64,000 bases of DNA from Dasypus novemcinctus (Eukaryota; Chordata; Mammalia; Cingulata; Dasypodidae). The notes beneath the pieces were generated by a model. That model did not search any database and was not told where the DNA came from. It saw only the letters and a list, made by a program, of their open reading frames with translations. This document shows positions 34,301 to 45,268 of this stretch, piece after piece; within the stretch, counting starts at the first letter, position 1, and every line of letters begins with the position of its first letter. A program made the position numbers and the translations under genes. The stretch is taken from NCBI RefSeq assembly GCF_030445035.2, contig NC_080704.1:22734499-22798498 (forward strand), given 5' to 3'.

Positions 34301-37300
34301 AAGGAGTGTGCCCCACAAGGAGAGCTGCCCTGCGTGAAAAGCGCAGCCCGCCCAGGAGTGGCGCCACACACATGGAGAGATGACGCAACAAAGAGAGACA
34401 CAGGTTCCCAGTGCTGCCTGACAAGAATGCAAGTGGACACAGAAGAACACACAGTGAATTGACAGAGGAGACAACGGGGGAAAGGGGAGAGAAAGAAATA
34501 AAATAAAATAAAATGAAAGTGCTAGAAATTATTGGGAAAACTGGGAAAACTATGCATTAGACTATATACGAGATAAATTATTAATGTTAAATTACCTGAT
34601 TGTGATTCTACTGCAGTTATGTAAGAGAACATACTTATTCATAGGAGACACATGATGTAGTATTAAGTGAAAAGTTCGTGATATCTATAACCAACATGGT
34701 ATACTCAACACACTTGCAGCACTATTTACTATCAAAAAGGTCCACTAAACGATTAAATTGTCAACCGTAACTTTCCAGGCTTAATTCCCTCTGAACTCTA
34801 CAATTCATTGCTGGTCATAACAATGAAATCTCTATGTTTATAGAAATGCCACTAACCCTCAACACAGGCTATTTATATCCAATGATTACTAAAAGAAAGG
34901 CTCTGGACAAGTGTGAGGGATGAGGAAAAAGGGATATGAGAATCATTACTCAGGATTATGAACAGAATCTCTTTTAGGGTTAGATATTAAAATTGCATTA
35001 TTTAAAAAAGAAAAATATTACTAAAAGAAATCTAGCTTATAGAAATGCATACCTTGTCCATCTTCTTTGAACACCAGCTCTCTTTTTTCAGATTCATTCT
35101 CATTCTTACCTCTTCGTCTATTTTTACCTCCTTTACCTAATGATTAAAAAAAAAAGGCAGAGAGAAAAACACATTAAGTTTCTATAAAGCAGTATAAAAA
35201 GAAATAAAGACAAAGCTTAAAAAAATCAGAGCAACTTTTAAAAACTTATTAAATGTCACTTCTACAACACTAACAGAACTGTAAATAAAAATGTAAAATT
35301 CACCTAATTTGATTACTCAATTGTATTAAACTTACAATCTCCAATCGTATTATATATATACATATTATTACCCCCACACACCCTTCTTGGCAGTTCCCTT
35401 TGGGATTTTTCTGACATAAAACACATACAAAAAACCATAAAGAGCCACACACAAAACGCATTCCACTTTAGAACTCATCCTTTCCAAAAAAAAAAAAAAA
35501 TAGGATTCCATACATATCCTTCTAAATTGAAATCTTGGGTGCCTTCTAAAGCCAGGCCCTACGCAAGGAACCTGAACTAAGTTTCCAAAGTGAAGGGAGG
35601 AGAGTGCTTGAACAGAGTAGTGGTTTTACAATCTTTTGGTAGCAGAGCATCATAAATATTGAAATTTTCAATTGCATGGTCCAAACGAAGAATGGTTTTA
35701 CTCACCAAAAGCATATAGTACGCTTGACCTGGAAGATTAAAATCATGAATAAGCACATCTTTGTACATATCTACCTGTTGAATCCAACTTGGTCATCTGC
35801 TTCTACATTGCTCTTAGTATTTGCTACTGTTCATCCATTTTGGCATCTGTAGTATTTACTGTCACAAGAGATAACTACCAATGGTTTAAGAAATGGTTTT
35901 ATTCAAGAAACTTAAAACTAGACAATTATTTTTTACAAAAGGGGAAATGATATCCATTCTATTTGAGTAGCTATATACCTTTGTTCCTCTTATGTACTAC
36001 CAGTTTCAAGAATCACTACAGTAGAATTCAACAATAGTGGAACCTGTGTGGGGATAAGGGCTAGATTTTGTCAAGGAAGTCAATTCAGAGCAAAATACCA
36101 TGTTAACTTTGGGAAGCAGGAATCAGAGGTGGGGAAAGGGAGGTAGGGTACTAGCATTTTTCATTGTAATATATGTCTTGCACAATTTGACTTTTTAAAC
36201 TATGTATATATACACTGATAATCAATTTAAATTTTATAAATGTGAGCAAGGGTGCTGAGACTAGCTCTCTCGCTCAACACTGGTGGACACCAGAGTGGCC
36301 ACCGGAGAGGAGTCAACTTCTCAGCAGCTGCAGCCAGAGAAGCCTGCTCACCGCCAACCCTGTTCACAATGCAGCCTGCTTCTGCAAAACGGTAGGATCA
36401 AAGGGACTATGTCTTCATTGAATCTTGTGTTGAATACAGTAAAGATGCTTTGATAAATGTTGAAAAATCCAAACTTTCATTCAGTTGTCTTGGAGGAAGC
36501 GGTAATTTTAAACATTTAAATGAAATGGTTATCTTTTTCATTGTATTGATCCAAATGATTCCAAGCATAAAAGAAAGGATAGACCAATCTTATGTTTATG
36601 AAAAGGAGAACCTGGCCAGTCATGACCAAGGTTAACAAAAGAAAGGGCAAAGCGTAATTGGCTTAGTGTGGACTTTAATAATAGGAAAGACTGGGAAGGT
36701 GATTCAGATGAAGACATATCTAATTTTGACTGTTTCTCAGAGATGATGAACAACATGAGTGGTGATGAGGATGTAGATTTACCAGAAGTAGATGGAGCAG
36801 ATGATGATTCATAAGACAGTGATGATGGAAAAAATGCCAGATCTGGAGTAAGGAATATTGTGTCATTGCGATTTCGAGGAAAAAAAAAAACAACAAAACT
36901 TCTCTGTAAGATTTCATGACTGAGAGAATTTCTGAGTTGATAGCTCTAAAGGCAGATGCTGTATTTGCCCCCTTTAACCCATTCTTTCAAGCTATATGTT
37001 TTTTAAAAAGTTTCGCTAAGGGTTGGTATGTACATGGGACAATTTTAAGTCAGTTAAGGCAATAACCTTATGCAGGAACATTTCACAGACTTCATGAAGC
37101 TGCTGAGATCCGAGGCAATTGATACAGCAGTTGTAATAAAAACATTTTACCTAAGTCTCCTTTCTTCAAAACATAGATACTGACATGATAGGAAGCTCTC
37201 CGCATGGAGAAAGATAACTAAATTTTAGATTTTAAAACATGGACTCAAAGTAGCTGAAACAAATTGGCCAATACCTTAAACTCAACCTGCTATTCCCTCT

Positions 37301-40300
37301 GGGGTATCCTTCGGGACTGTTCCATTAAACTTTATTTTTCAAAAAATTTACTTCACATTTTTGTATGTAAGTGTTCACTTGTCAATGTTCCAGATATATC
37401 TTAGCTAAAACTAGTGAATGCCCTAATCTAGCTAGCTTCTGAGGTCTGTACATTTGATATTGTTTAACCCTTAGGCTTTTACATCTCTTAGTATGGAGGA
37501 CAAAGAAAGGCTGTACATTGTGGCTTGAGAGTCTGTACATTAGACCAAATTTGCATTTCCACTGACAGTATGGCAAATGAGTGAAAAAAATGTTAAATAC
37601 ACTATTGGAAGTTTTATTTCCTTTTTTGATTCAGCTTATACCAGGGCTGAAAAACCTCTATTTGTGTTCTTGACAGATTTTTAAAAATGTCTACATTCTT
37701 TCTAATAAACTGTTGGAAGACTTCTTGGCTGTGTTTTAAGTGTCTGGTTTACTGTAATTTCATGTATAATTACCAATCGCTGGAACGGAGTTTATATTTT
37801 TACTTGAGGAAGAATTTGGGAATATTCTGTTTGAAAAGAGGCTTGCTGTAATGTTCACAGGCAACCTTTTTAAAGTGTATCTGTAACAGAAAATTGTAGA
37901 TGCACTTTGCAGCAGCTGGAAAAGAAAGTGTGATTTAACTCAAAAATAAATCTGTTGTCCTCCTTGGGGGAAAAAAAAAGCCGGTGGAAAAGAACAAAGG
38001 TTTTGCAATCACACACTGAGCTGAGTTCAAATCCTGGCTTCACCTCTGTGGAATGCTTTTTATTTAACCTAAATCATAATTTAAGTTCACTAACTCATAT
38101 AAAATGGGAATTAAAATAATAGTTTCCTTATAGGTAGTTGCCTAATATGGCACCTGCCACAATCTATCAATAAATGATGGCTAACATTAACACCTTTCTG
38201 GAAATTTTGGCAAGAAAAGCCTGAAAAACATGCACATTCTTCAACCTAATAATTTTACTTTTAAGAATATATTTTTAAAAAATCACTGGAATAGGGAAAC
38301 GGACTTTGGCCCAGTGGTTAGGGCGTCCGTCTACCACATGGGAGGTCCGCGGTTCAAGCCCCGGGCCTCCTTGACCCGTGTGGAGCTGGCCCATGCGCAG
38401 TGCTGATGCGCGCAAGGAGTGCCGTGCCACACAGGGGTGTCCCCCGCGTAGGGGAGCCCCACGCGCAAGGAGTGCACCCATAAGGAGAGCCGCCCAGTGC
38501 GAAGGAGGGAGCAGCCTGCCCAGGAATGGCGCCGCCCACACTTCCCATGCCGCTGACGACAACAGAAGCGGACAAAGAAACAAGACGCAGCAAAAAGACA
38601 CAAAACAGACAACCGGGGGAGGGGAGGGGAATTAAATAAATAAAAATAAATCTTAAAAAAAAAAATCACTGGAATAAATAAATATTCAAGTTAACTCATA
38701 AATGTTTGACTGCCTCCTAGGACTTAGGTGCACTTTGCTAGATGCTGCGGACTGTTGGGAGAAGCAGCCTGTTATGTGCCCTAAGCATCCCTGGAACCCA
38801 CCACGTTCTTACTGAATTTAACAGATTTCAAGGCTTATCTGTCTCCGGAGCAATTTCTGTAGCTAATCACATAGGCAAGCAAGTAGGTCAAGGTAACCAC
38901 CACCACCCACTGTGTGAAGACAGCATAGCCAAAAAGGGACCTAAGGGATTTGAACTTATTCTAGTTTAGCCACCCGTATTCTCATATTGGACTGACACAG
39001 CCCTAGGTCATAAAGCTAAGGACCACTGGGCTGAGCACGGTTCACTGAGCCCTCCCACAGTGGTCCCAAAGGCTAAGGTGGGAGATAGGGGACTTTACAA
39101 ACTTTAAAAACACCCTTGTCCCTCTCATACCTAACAATGCCCACCCTTGCTAAGGTCTGAGTGCAGCAAGTAGGAGATGACTAGGGGGAAAAAAAAAAAA
39201 AAAGCTATAGTTACCAAATACCAAATAGGACTCATTGATATGGTGGTGGTAGAGGGAGAACAACTCTACACCTGTGGAGGGATCACTTTAAGATTCTGGG
39301 AATTTGGCTCTTATCCCACAAGCTATAGGGTCCACTGAACAAGATATCTGAAGTTAAAAAAGCAAGGTGGGGAAGTAGATGTGGCTCAATCGATTGAGCT
39401 CCTGCCTACCACGTGGAAGGTCCCAGGTTGGGTTCCCAGTGCCTCCTGAATAAGACAAGCAAGACAGCAAGCTGGTGCAATGGGCAGGTGTGGCGAGCTG
39501 ATGTAACAAATGATGCAACAAAGGAGACACAAAGAAGAAACACAGTGAGACACAACAAAAGCAGGGAGCTGAAGTGGCTCAAGTGATTGAGCATCTCTCT
39601 CCCACATGGGGGGTCCAGTGCCTCCTAAAGACAAGCAGAGAGAGCAGATGAGTGCAAACAAAGGGGGAAGGGGATAAATATAATAAATCTTAAAAAAAAA
39701 AATAGGTGTGTGATGGAGATGCAATCAACAAAATCCAGATTATGTATAGAATTCTATAAAACCATCTGGTTATTTTAATAGATAAATTGCAAAGAAAACA
39801 AACAAAAAAACAGGTGGAAGAGAAGCCTACAATTAAAAGAAACTTGAAAGACATATTAACCATTCACAATATGTAGCCCCTATCTGGATCCTGATTTGGT
39901 GTGGATGGTGCATGACTAGCCACAAATTGATGAGTGTTTGGGGCTGGAAGATGCATACACAGAGGTTCATTATACTAATCGACTTTGTATATATTCAAAA
40001 CTCACAATAAGTTAAAAAGTAAATAAAAAAGCAAGGTGAAGAACAAAGCATAAAGCCACCATTTGCGTAAAAGAAAAAGGAAATATATCATTTGCTTATA
40101 TATAAATATCTCTGGAAGGACACATAAAAAATTTACAATGATTGTAAGGAGAACTAAGTGGCAATGGGGGAACACATTTAGGAAGGGGACTTCACTTTTT
40201 ATACTTTCAGAAATTTGAATCATGTGAATATATTAACTATTCAAAAATTTTAAATGCTAATAGTAGAGGTATGACAGGATTGTGAGTGGGAAGACTAGGA

Positions 40301-43300
40301 AGGTCACAAGGTCTAGTCTAGAGCACATGAAGAGGAAGGGACAAATAAAGAGGACAAGTTCTGAGGTATAAACAAGAGAATTGTGACCAGATGTAGAGAG
40401 TCAGGATCTCAGTTCCTGGCTCTGTAAGGGGGGCGGGGTTGGAGCAGAGGTTCAAAATACCTCTATATTCTACCACTCAGGATTCTAGAATTTTTTCTCA
40501 TTGATGTGTAATGGCTCAGCACAATTCCATTTGGATGTGCTATTGTGACCACGAACTTAACTTTGTTCAAAACTCAACTGACTTTTACAAAGCTGGTCCT
40601 TAAATCAACAGCCTTGTTTCTGTTTCTGGCAACATAACTCACCTTAGAGTATAAATCTGTCAACCTATAAATATGACACTTATCTACCTCTTGATACTTC
40701 TCTCCCACTAACATGCTTCAATCCAAGCAGATTTCTCACTGTTCCAGTAACTCCTCCTTACCCTTAACCTTTTCATGCCATTCTTTCCATGTAGAATGTC
40801 TCATCAAGTCAAGTATACCTTATGTATGAAATCATTTACAATTAATCATCACAACAAGCCTATGTCTAAGAAGGCGGTACTAGTTTGTCATTATTTCATG
40901 AGAGAAAATGGTCTTTGAAAGGTTAAGTGACTTACCCAAGGTTATATCAAGTGAGATTGTGGATTTGAATCAGGCAACATGATCCAGAGACACCACTATA
41001 AAATTATGCCACCCATTTACTTGCCACAATCACCTTACCAATGAGTTCACTGAAGCACAGAGAAGTAATTCACCTCAGGTCAGAGACAGTGAATGGGGGT
41101 GACCAGATTCAAACCTAAAGAATGTCCTTTTTCCTGCTATGAGGGTGAGTTAAGCTGAATTAACAATCAGCCCAAAGCAAAAGTCATTCAAAACACAGTT
41201 CATGGTAATTTATATCCTTACTTGTGCAACCATAACTAAGGTTATATAGGTTATATTCACAGGGCTTCTGGATTTTCCAAAGAAGAAAAGTATCCTTCCT
41301 CTAAGAAACCAGAAAATAACAGATTGGTTTTACATGCACAGGGCTGATGATAACCAATTTCAGAATGGAGGTTACCTCTAGAAAGAGAGGATGAAAAGGG
41401 AAAAGCATTGGGGAGGACACAGTGGGTTTTAACTGTCTGTGTTGTAATTCTTAGCTCAGAGCAGTAGATTCCCAGGTGTTCATTATATTACACAAACTTT
41501 TTTGTATGCCTCAAATATATTCTACATATATGATTCATTGCTTTTTAATTTACCAGAATCGGCCATACCCTGATCACCAACACCCACCTCCCCCACTGCC
41601 TCCGTAATGGAAGGGACTTTAAATTCTCTTTTTGAAAGAATATGACCAGAAGTGAGTGTATAACAAAGCAGCAGTTCATTCTAACTTTTAACCTTGCTTT
41701 CTTTCTAAAAGAACAGCTAGCCCCTAAATTAACTAAAAATTATCAAATTCTTTCCTAAACCAACCAGATGTGTTTTGGAGAAATCCCCAGATGGGATCTT
41801 TCATGAGGCTAGTGAACTAGGTATCATTTAGTGTAGAAGTCCCATCCCCCTGGATTCAAAGGAGACTCTAATTCACCTAGGGTGGAGTCAATCAGAGGGG
41901 ACGTGACTTAATCCAACAAGTATTTATTGAGCATCTAGTAAGTGTCAGATGTTAGTGTGATCTCACATGAATTAAGACATGCTATTCCTGCCCTTCAGAG
42001 TTTACAGCCTAGTGAGGAAACTGGAAATCTCATCACTAGTAATAAAAGGTGAGAATAAGATACCTATTGAAGTGATTCACTTACCATCTCAGGGGGAATC
42101 AGAGATTATGTAGGTTTAGAACACTGTACCACTTAAAACTGCATGTTTATCACCCAGTCTTTCCCAGAATAATATGCAGTAAAACCTCTGCTGAAAAAAG
42201 GACCTGGGGATTTGTTTTGGGGAAGAACAAGGTGTAGTGTCCTAGGAGGGCTGCACCAAAATGTGTAGCCAGGTAAAGAACTACAACCAAGTAACCCCAG
42301 GGATAAAATAAGTGGTGACAGCTACAGAAAGAAAGGAGATAGAATCCTTTGGAGCCAGCTGCCAAGAGAAAAGAGAACACACGTAGGTCTGGGTAAGGGC
42401 AGAGGTCCCAAGGAGGAATAATCAAAAGAACTGCGGGTTATGAAATACACTCCTCTCCCGCAGAAAATAAAACAGGAGCACAATTTTCTTCAAGAAATTA
42501 TGGGCAAGTGTTCTGCTTTTACCGAGATTAGGCCTTCCATTTTGGGAGTTCCACCAAACTTTTTTTTTTTTTTTTACTCAGACCTCAAGTCTGATTTTGT
42601 GAAGTTTAATTTGCAACTTTAGCCTCAGAAGGCAGGGAACTTGAGGTCTTTACTCCCACCACAGTATACGCATTATCTGAGGCCGAAGTAGGAAACTTGG
42701 TTAGACATGTAAAAAGTCTCCTGAAGGTTCTCACCCCTCTCAGAGTTAAACCGTGTAAAGGGATGGGGGTGAAAGGAACCCAAAAACCTAGAAATCGAGG
42801 TTTTGCCCACTATTTACAAGGGAGGAGTTATCCTCAACAAAGAACAAATATCCGTAAAGAAACCCCTGCCGGAGTACCTGACAGTCACTAAAGCAGGCAT
42901 CATTCTTGGAATTTAAGATCTGCTTCCAGGTCTTAAATTCCCAAGGGCCGGGAAAGCCAAAGGGCCGGATCTGCGAAGCTCAGGGGCGGGGGGCGCCTGT
43001 AGGACCGCCCCAAAGGTCCCCATCGCCCACAGAAGGCTCGCGATCAGTCTGGCGCCAACGAGGAGGAAAAGCCCACATTCCCCGCAGGAGGCCCTACAAA
43101 AATGGCGTCGGCTCCACCCCAACGTGACCAAACTGAGGCAAGAGTAACTTCCCAGCTCCTCTCCCGGGCTCAGCGTCGAGGGCGGGGCCCCCAAGCGCGC
43201 GCGGGCAGGGTGAGAAAGAAGGAAGGTCACTGCGGCCGGGGCGACCCGGAGGCCGCGGGGCCCGGGCCGAGCACAGCCGTAGTCTCGTGGTCCGGGCGGC

Positions 43301-43321
43301 ATTACCTTTATTCTTCGGCAT
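28358..43321 (-). CDS. EIF1AX: EIF1AX, eukaryotic translation initiation factor 1A, X-linked (seven coding exons)
   Basis: The joined exons code for 144 residues plus stop (435 nt), the exact family length. eIF1A binds the 40S A site, promotes scanning, start-codon selection and ternary complex recruitment with eIF1, eIF2 and eIF5B. Visible parts are the basic N-terminal tail ([17 protein letters not shown]), the OB-fold core from about residue 30 to 110 (with [17 protein letters not shown] and [12 protein letters not shown]), and an acidic C-terminal tail ending in DDDEDIDDI. Every intron begins GT and ends AG and phases match. Codon 50 is Met, the residue that, as I recall, separates the human X copy from EIF1AY (Leu). 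CpG-island promoter; introns 1-4 carry SINEs, L1 pieces and a PTGES3 retrocopy. No frame damage is seen, so it should be functional. Confidence 0.96.
29100..29191 (-). CDS. EIF1AX: EIF1AX coding exon 6 (acidic C-terminal tail)
   Basis: Acceptor ATCTTTAG at 29192-29193, donor GTGAG from 29099. It codes for [19 protein letters not shown] and the acidic [12 protein letters not shown] run that contacts eIF5B and other initiation partners. It begins by completing the Ala113 codon. Confidence 0.96.
30345..30426 (-). CDS. EIF1AX: EIF1AX coding exon 5
   Basis: Acceptor TTTTTAAG, donor GGTAATG with its edge at 30345. It codes for [17 protein letters not shown] then [10 protein letters not shown] and the first base of Ala113. 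This is the helical part that follows the OB fold. Confidence 0.96.
31040..31250 (+). mobile_element. L1 ORF2 3'-part fragment in EIF1AX intron 4
   Basis: 'aatgttcatagcattatttc', 'gtagaaacaacccacatgtt' and 'ggaatattattcagccaaac' are the end of L1 ORF2. It lies only about 30-40 bp from exon 4, antisense to the gene. Confidence 0.75.
31281..31331 (-). CDS. EIF1AX: EIF1AX coding exon 4
   Basis: Acceptor CTTTTACAG, donor CAG|GTAAAA. It codes for [17 protein letters not shown], part of the OB fold. It has a whole number of codons (51 nt), so skipping would keep the frame. Confidence 0.96.
31880..32245 (-). mobile_element. antisense L1M remnant in EIF1AX intron 3
   Basis: 'ggaacagttccccagtcttt', 'gaatgtcctcaatttgggtt' and 'tagattcaggttaaacattc' match the same L1M region as at 21575-22990, here sense to EIF1AX transcription. 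Confidence 0.6.
32268..32410 (+). mobile_element. short tRNA-derived SINE in EIF1AX intron 3
   Basis: GGTATAGCTCAGTGGTTGAG and a B-box-like GGTACGACCC are followed by A-rich segments. It is a tRNA-like head without the long DAS body. Confidence 0.75.
32579..32682 (-). CDS. EIF1AX: EIF1AX coding exon 3 (OB-fold core)
   Basis: Acceptor TTTCCCCCCAG, donor AAG|GTAGGT. It codes for [18 protein letters not shown] then [16 protein letters not shown], the RNA-binding OB-fold strands. The first two bases complete Glu34. Confidence 0.96.
32757..33082 (+). mobile_element. dimeric DAS-type SINE in EIF1AX intron 2
   Basis: Two tRNA-like heads lie at about 32760-32830 and 32945-33010, joined by the ACAACAAACTAGGGAGCTGAG linker. 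The tail is G-rich and then AATC. This is the older dimeric subfamily. Confidence 0.8.
33432..33797 (-). mobile_element. DAS-type SINE in EIF1AX intron 2, sense to the gene
   Basis: AGATTATTTA occurs at both ends as target duplication. The body and head are complete on the minus strand, with small internal deletions. The 194-aa plus-strand frame through it is repeat-derived. Confidence 0.88.
34129..34513 (+). mobile_element. DAS-type SINE in EIF1AX intron 2
   Basis: The head is GAAGTGGATGTGGCTCAACT, and the tail is (AAATA)n. Flanks carry AAAGTGCT on both sides. It lies in inverted orientation to the SINE 330 bp away at 33432-33797. Confidence 0.88.
34514..35052. other. EIF1AX: EIF1AX intron 2 sequence next to exon 2
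   Basis: AT-rich intron with no recognised repeat. It holds the intron 2 donor at 35051-35052. Confidence 0.5.
35053..35136 (-). CDS. EIF1AX: EIF1AX coding exon 2 (N-terminal tail)
   Basis: Acceptor AATCATTAG, donor CAAG|GTATGC. It codes for [18 protein letters not shown] then [10 protein letters not shown]. This includes the basic tail that lines the mRNA channel and is a known site of tumour mutations in human EIF1AX (established knowledge, not a claim about this animal). Confidence 0.96.
36241..37980 (+). pseudogene. PTGES3: PTGES3 (p23 co-chaperone) processed pseudogene
   Basis: An intron-less copy of the whole PTGES3 mRNA lies antisense in EIF1AX intron 1. The 5' UTR starts near 36241, and ATG at 36369 opens MQPASAK, followed by a premature TAG at codon 9. 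Later pieces in shifting frames include [49 protein letters not shown] and GADDDS, with at least four stops and several frameshifts. The 3' UTR continues for about 1.1 kb to AATAAA (37946-37951) and an A-rich tail at 37972. p23 is an Hsp90 co-chaperone and prostaglandin E synthase, but this copy cannot encode it. Its full length shows L1-mediated retroposition without 5' truncation. Target duplications are not evident. Confidence 0.93.
37990..38160 (+). mobile_element. MIR fragment
   Basis: 'gttcaaatcctggcttcacc' with an eroded continuation to 'aaaatgggaattaaaataat' follows the MIR pattern. It probably flanked the PTGES3 insertion site. Confidence 0.55.
38294..38662 (+). mobile_element. DAS-type SINE, young deleted subfamily, in EIF1AX intron 1
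   Basis: AATCACTGGAATA occurs at both ends, a perfect target duplication. The body lacks about 40 bp (ACTTCCCATGCCGCTGACG junction), the same deletion as in 21851-22245 and 47421-47811. Confidence 0.93.
38670..39368. other. EIF1AX intron 1 sequence without recognised feature
   Basis: No repeat or coding pattern was recognised, apart from an A-run at about 39188-39203. Confidence 0.3.
39369..39703 (+). mobile_element. dimeric DAS-type SINE in EIF1AX intron 1
   Basis: Heads at about 39373-39445 and 39570-39630 are joined by a GACACAACAAAAGCAGGGAG linker, with an AATAAATCTT(A)n tail. Older subfamily. Confidence 0.82.
39704..42900. other. EIF1AX intron 1, old repeat traces
   Basis: About 40820-41000 looks like MIR ('tgacttacccaaggttatat', 'gtggatttgaatcaggcaac'). 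About 41915-42020 looks like an L2/MIR-type piece ('aacaagtatttattgagcat'). The rest has no recognised feature. Sequence 42540-42900 precedes the CpG island. Confidence 0.4.
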
Positions 43322-43760
43322 GGCGGTGACGGCGAACTCTCCGAGTTCTTTTCGGCTGAGGCGGCGGCAGCGACTCCTCCGAGAGGGGCAGAGGGCGACG
43401 CGTGAGAAGGCACCGGACCAAGGAGACGCGCGAGGCCGGGTCGCGCGCGTGGGCGAGCCTCACCGAGCTCTCTCGTGAGCCGCTCGCTACCACACTCGGC
43501 GGCGGCAAATGGCGTCGCGGCTGCGTGCGTCGCTTTTCCCCGCCCCCCACCGGCGGCTCGGCCTGCCCTCCCTCGCCCCACAGCGCAGGCGTGGTCCGCT
43601 CACGCTTATTGTTAGGGCCGCGGTGACGCCGGCTCTGAGAGCTTGCGGCTGGCCGCAGGGTCGGGCAGCGGGGCGGGGCTGTGAACGGGCAGGAGGTGGA
43701 GTCAAGGCTGGAGTGGGCGGGGCCCCGGGAGTGCGTCATACTTACGATCGACGTGAGCTA
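42930..43760 (-). promoter_or_regulatory. EIF1AX: CpG-island promoter and 5' UTR of EIF1AX
   Basis: This GC- and CpG-rich block surrounds exon 1 and is free of repeats. The 5' UTR lies to the right of 43321. No TATA box is seen, as expected for a housekeeping translation factor. Two YY1-like cores (ATGGCGTC) occur on the plus strand at about 43102-43109 (AAAATGGCGTC) and 43509-43516 (CAAATGGCGTC), flanking the start. The transcription start itself cannot be read from sequence; it should be about 200 bp upstream of the ATG if like human. Confidence 0.8.
43306..43321 (-). CDS. EIF1AX: EIF1AX coding exon 1 (MPKNK, start codon)
   Basis: Minus-strand ATGCCGAAGAATAAAG followed by donor GTAAT. The context GCCATGC is a good Kozak match, and the five residues are the universal eIF1A N-terminus. 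It lies inside the CpG island. Confidence 0.95.
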
Positions 43761-44274
43761 GCGCCCACTGCTGGCTGACAGTCACCTCTGCGGCTTTAGA
43801 AGAAAACCTTGTCTTCAGGTTTGACAAGTTGCTGACTCATTAACTCTAATCTTTCTCCCACCTTGCCACGTTGAGGGTCTGGGGGAAGGACAAGGCCTCC
43901 CCGCCATCCATTGCCAAAGCATAATATTGGCGAGACACTTGTTAGTGCTTTTTAAACACTTGTCTTCCCTCCCTCACTGTAAATCTTGTCAGGTAGAGAC
44001 CATTTCCGTGGCTAACCATTACCAGCACTTAACAGAATGTCTGGTACATAGTAGGTGATCAATAAACACACAAAGGAAGGAAGGAAGGAAGGAAAGAAGG
44101 GAAGAAGACTTAAGCTCAGCCCAGCCCCTCTGAATCTTATACTAAAGTCTTAACCAGTGCTTCATATGGGCTGGCTATGCTGGGTAAATGACTTCACCTT
44201 ATTTTCAAACACTAGAGTTTGAACATCATCTCTCTAGGGAAATGAATCCACCTAGATAACAGAGAAAGTAATAC
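43761..44274. other. intergenic sequence upstream of EIF1AX with GGAA microsatellite
   Basis: A (GGAA)n tract occupies about 44076-44096. The rest is unique-looking sequence outside the CpG island. Confidence 0.5.
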
Positions 44275-44480
44275 AGTGGTTATCAACCAGGAACATTTGG
44301 GAGTTTCAGGAGACATTTTTGGTTGTCACAACTGGAGAGCAGGATGGTGCTGCTGGCATCTAGGAGGTAGAAGTCAGGGATGCTGCTAAATATTGTAAAG
44401 GGCACAGAACAGCCTCCGGCACCCAACAATTATCTGGTCCAAAAGTCAGTAGAGCCCAGGTTGAGAAACCCACTGACGGA
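44275..44480. mobile_element. old hAT-like MITE with terminal inverted repeats
   Basis: It starts CAGTGGTTATCAACCAGG and ends GGTTGAGAAACCCACTG, an inverted pair. 'ggagacatttttggttgtca' and 'gggatgctgctaaatattgt' inside are typical of this mammalian-wide family. Confidence 0.75.
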
Positions 44481-44629
44481 TGCATTTTTTGGAAAGAAAT
44501 TGAAGAATGGTGTGTGTGGGGGCTCAGAGTTCTGGGTTTCTCTCTTTCCATTTGCAGTATTTTGCAGGTACACAGCTGAGGATGAAAGAATGACTTTATG
44601 GAACTTATGAGAATTTTGCTTTAAGAGTA

Positions 44630-44875
44630 AATGTTTATGGACTTGGGCTTGGGAATTAAAGACCTGGAGTCAAATCCAGGCTCTTTAGCAACTTATTATT
44701 CTATGATCTTGGACAAGTTATTTAATCTCTTTATAAGCCTCAGTTTTCTCTTCTGTAAATTGGGTGTAAGAATGGTACCTACCACATCAAGTTGTTGAGG
44801 GAGTTGAATGATATAATGCATTCAGGGTTTAGCAGTTGTGCCTAGCATGTGATAAATAATCAGAGACTAAGTGTC
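44630..44875 (+). mobile_element. MIR, nearly complete
   Basis: 'tggagtcaaatccaggctct', 'gatcttggacaagttattta', 'cctcagttttctcttctgta' and 'gtgcctagcatgtgataaat' run in MIR order. Confidence 0.9.
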
Positions 44876-44904
44876 TAGAAGTTCAAATGTTTAAAAATCA
44901 AAAG

Positions 44905-45268
44905 GGGAAGCAGATGTGACTCAAGCGATTGAGCTCCCGCCTACCACACGGGAAGTCCCAGGTTTGGTTCCCAGTGCCTCCTAAAGAAGACGAGCAAGAC
45001 AGCAAGTGAGCCAACACAACAGGCTGGCATGACAGGCTGGCATGGCGAGCTGACACAACAAGAGACACAGGGAGAAAAACATAATGAGAGACACAACAAA
45101 GCAGGGAGTGGAGGTGGCTCAAGTAATTAGGTGCTTCCCTCTCCCATGGGAGGTCCTGGGTTGGGTTCCTGGTACCTCCTAAAAGGAAGACGAGCACGTG
45201 ATGAACAGACACAGCAAGTGTAAACAGTGAGGGGGTAAGGAGAGATAATAAATAAAATAAACCTTTAA
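44905..45268 (+). mobile_element. dimeric DAS-type SINE
   Basis: AAAAATCAAAAG flanks it at 44893-44904 and 45269-45280. It has two tRNA-like heads, with a linker containing GAGACACAACAAAGCAGGGA. Confidence 0.9.

Noticed and set aside
36450-36635. Functional small PTGES3-like gene
   Set aside because: A TAG at codon 9, further stops and frameshifts, and the poly(A) tail show a processed pseudogene.
28364-43305. Small nucleolar or Cajal-body RNA genes in EIF1AX introns (a scaRNA9-like locus is near human EIF1AX)
   Set aside because: I could not recognise a box C/D or H/ACA structure by eye; a covariance-model search would be needed.
42913-43581. 222-codon minus-strand frame over the EIF1AX CpG island
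   Set aside because: It overlaps the true EIF1AX exon 1 in another frame and is composition-driven.
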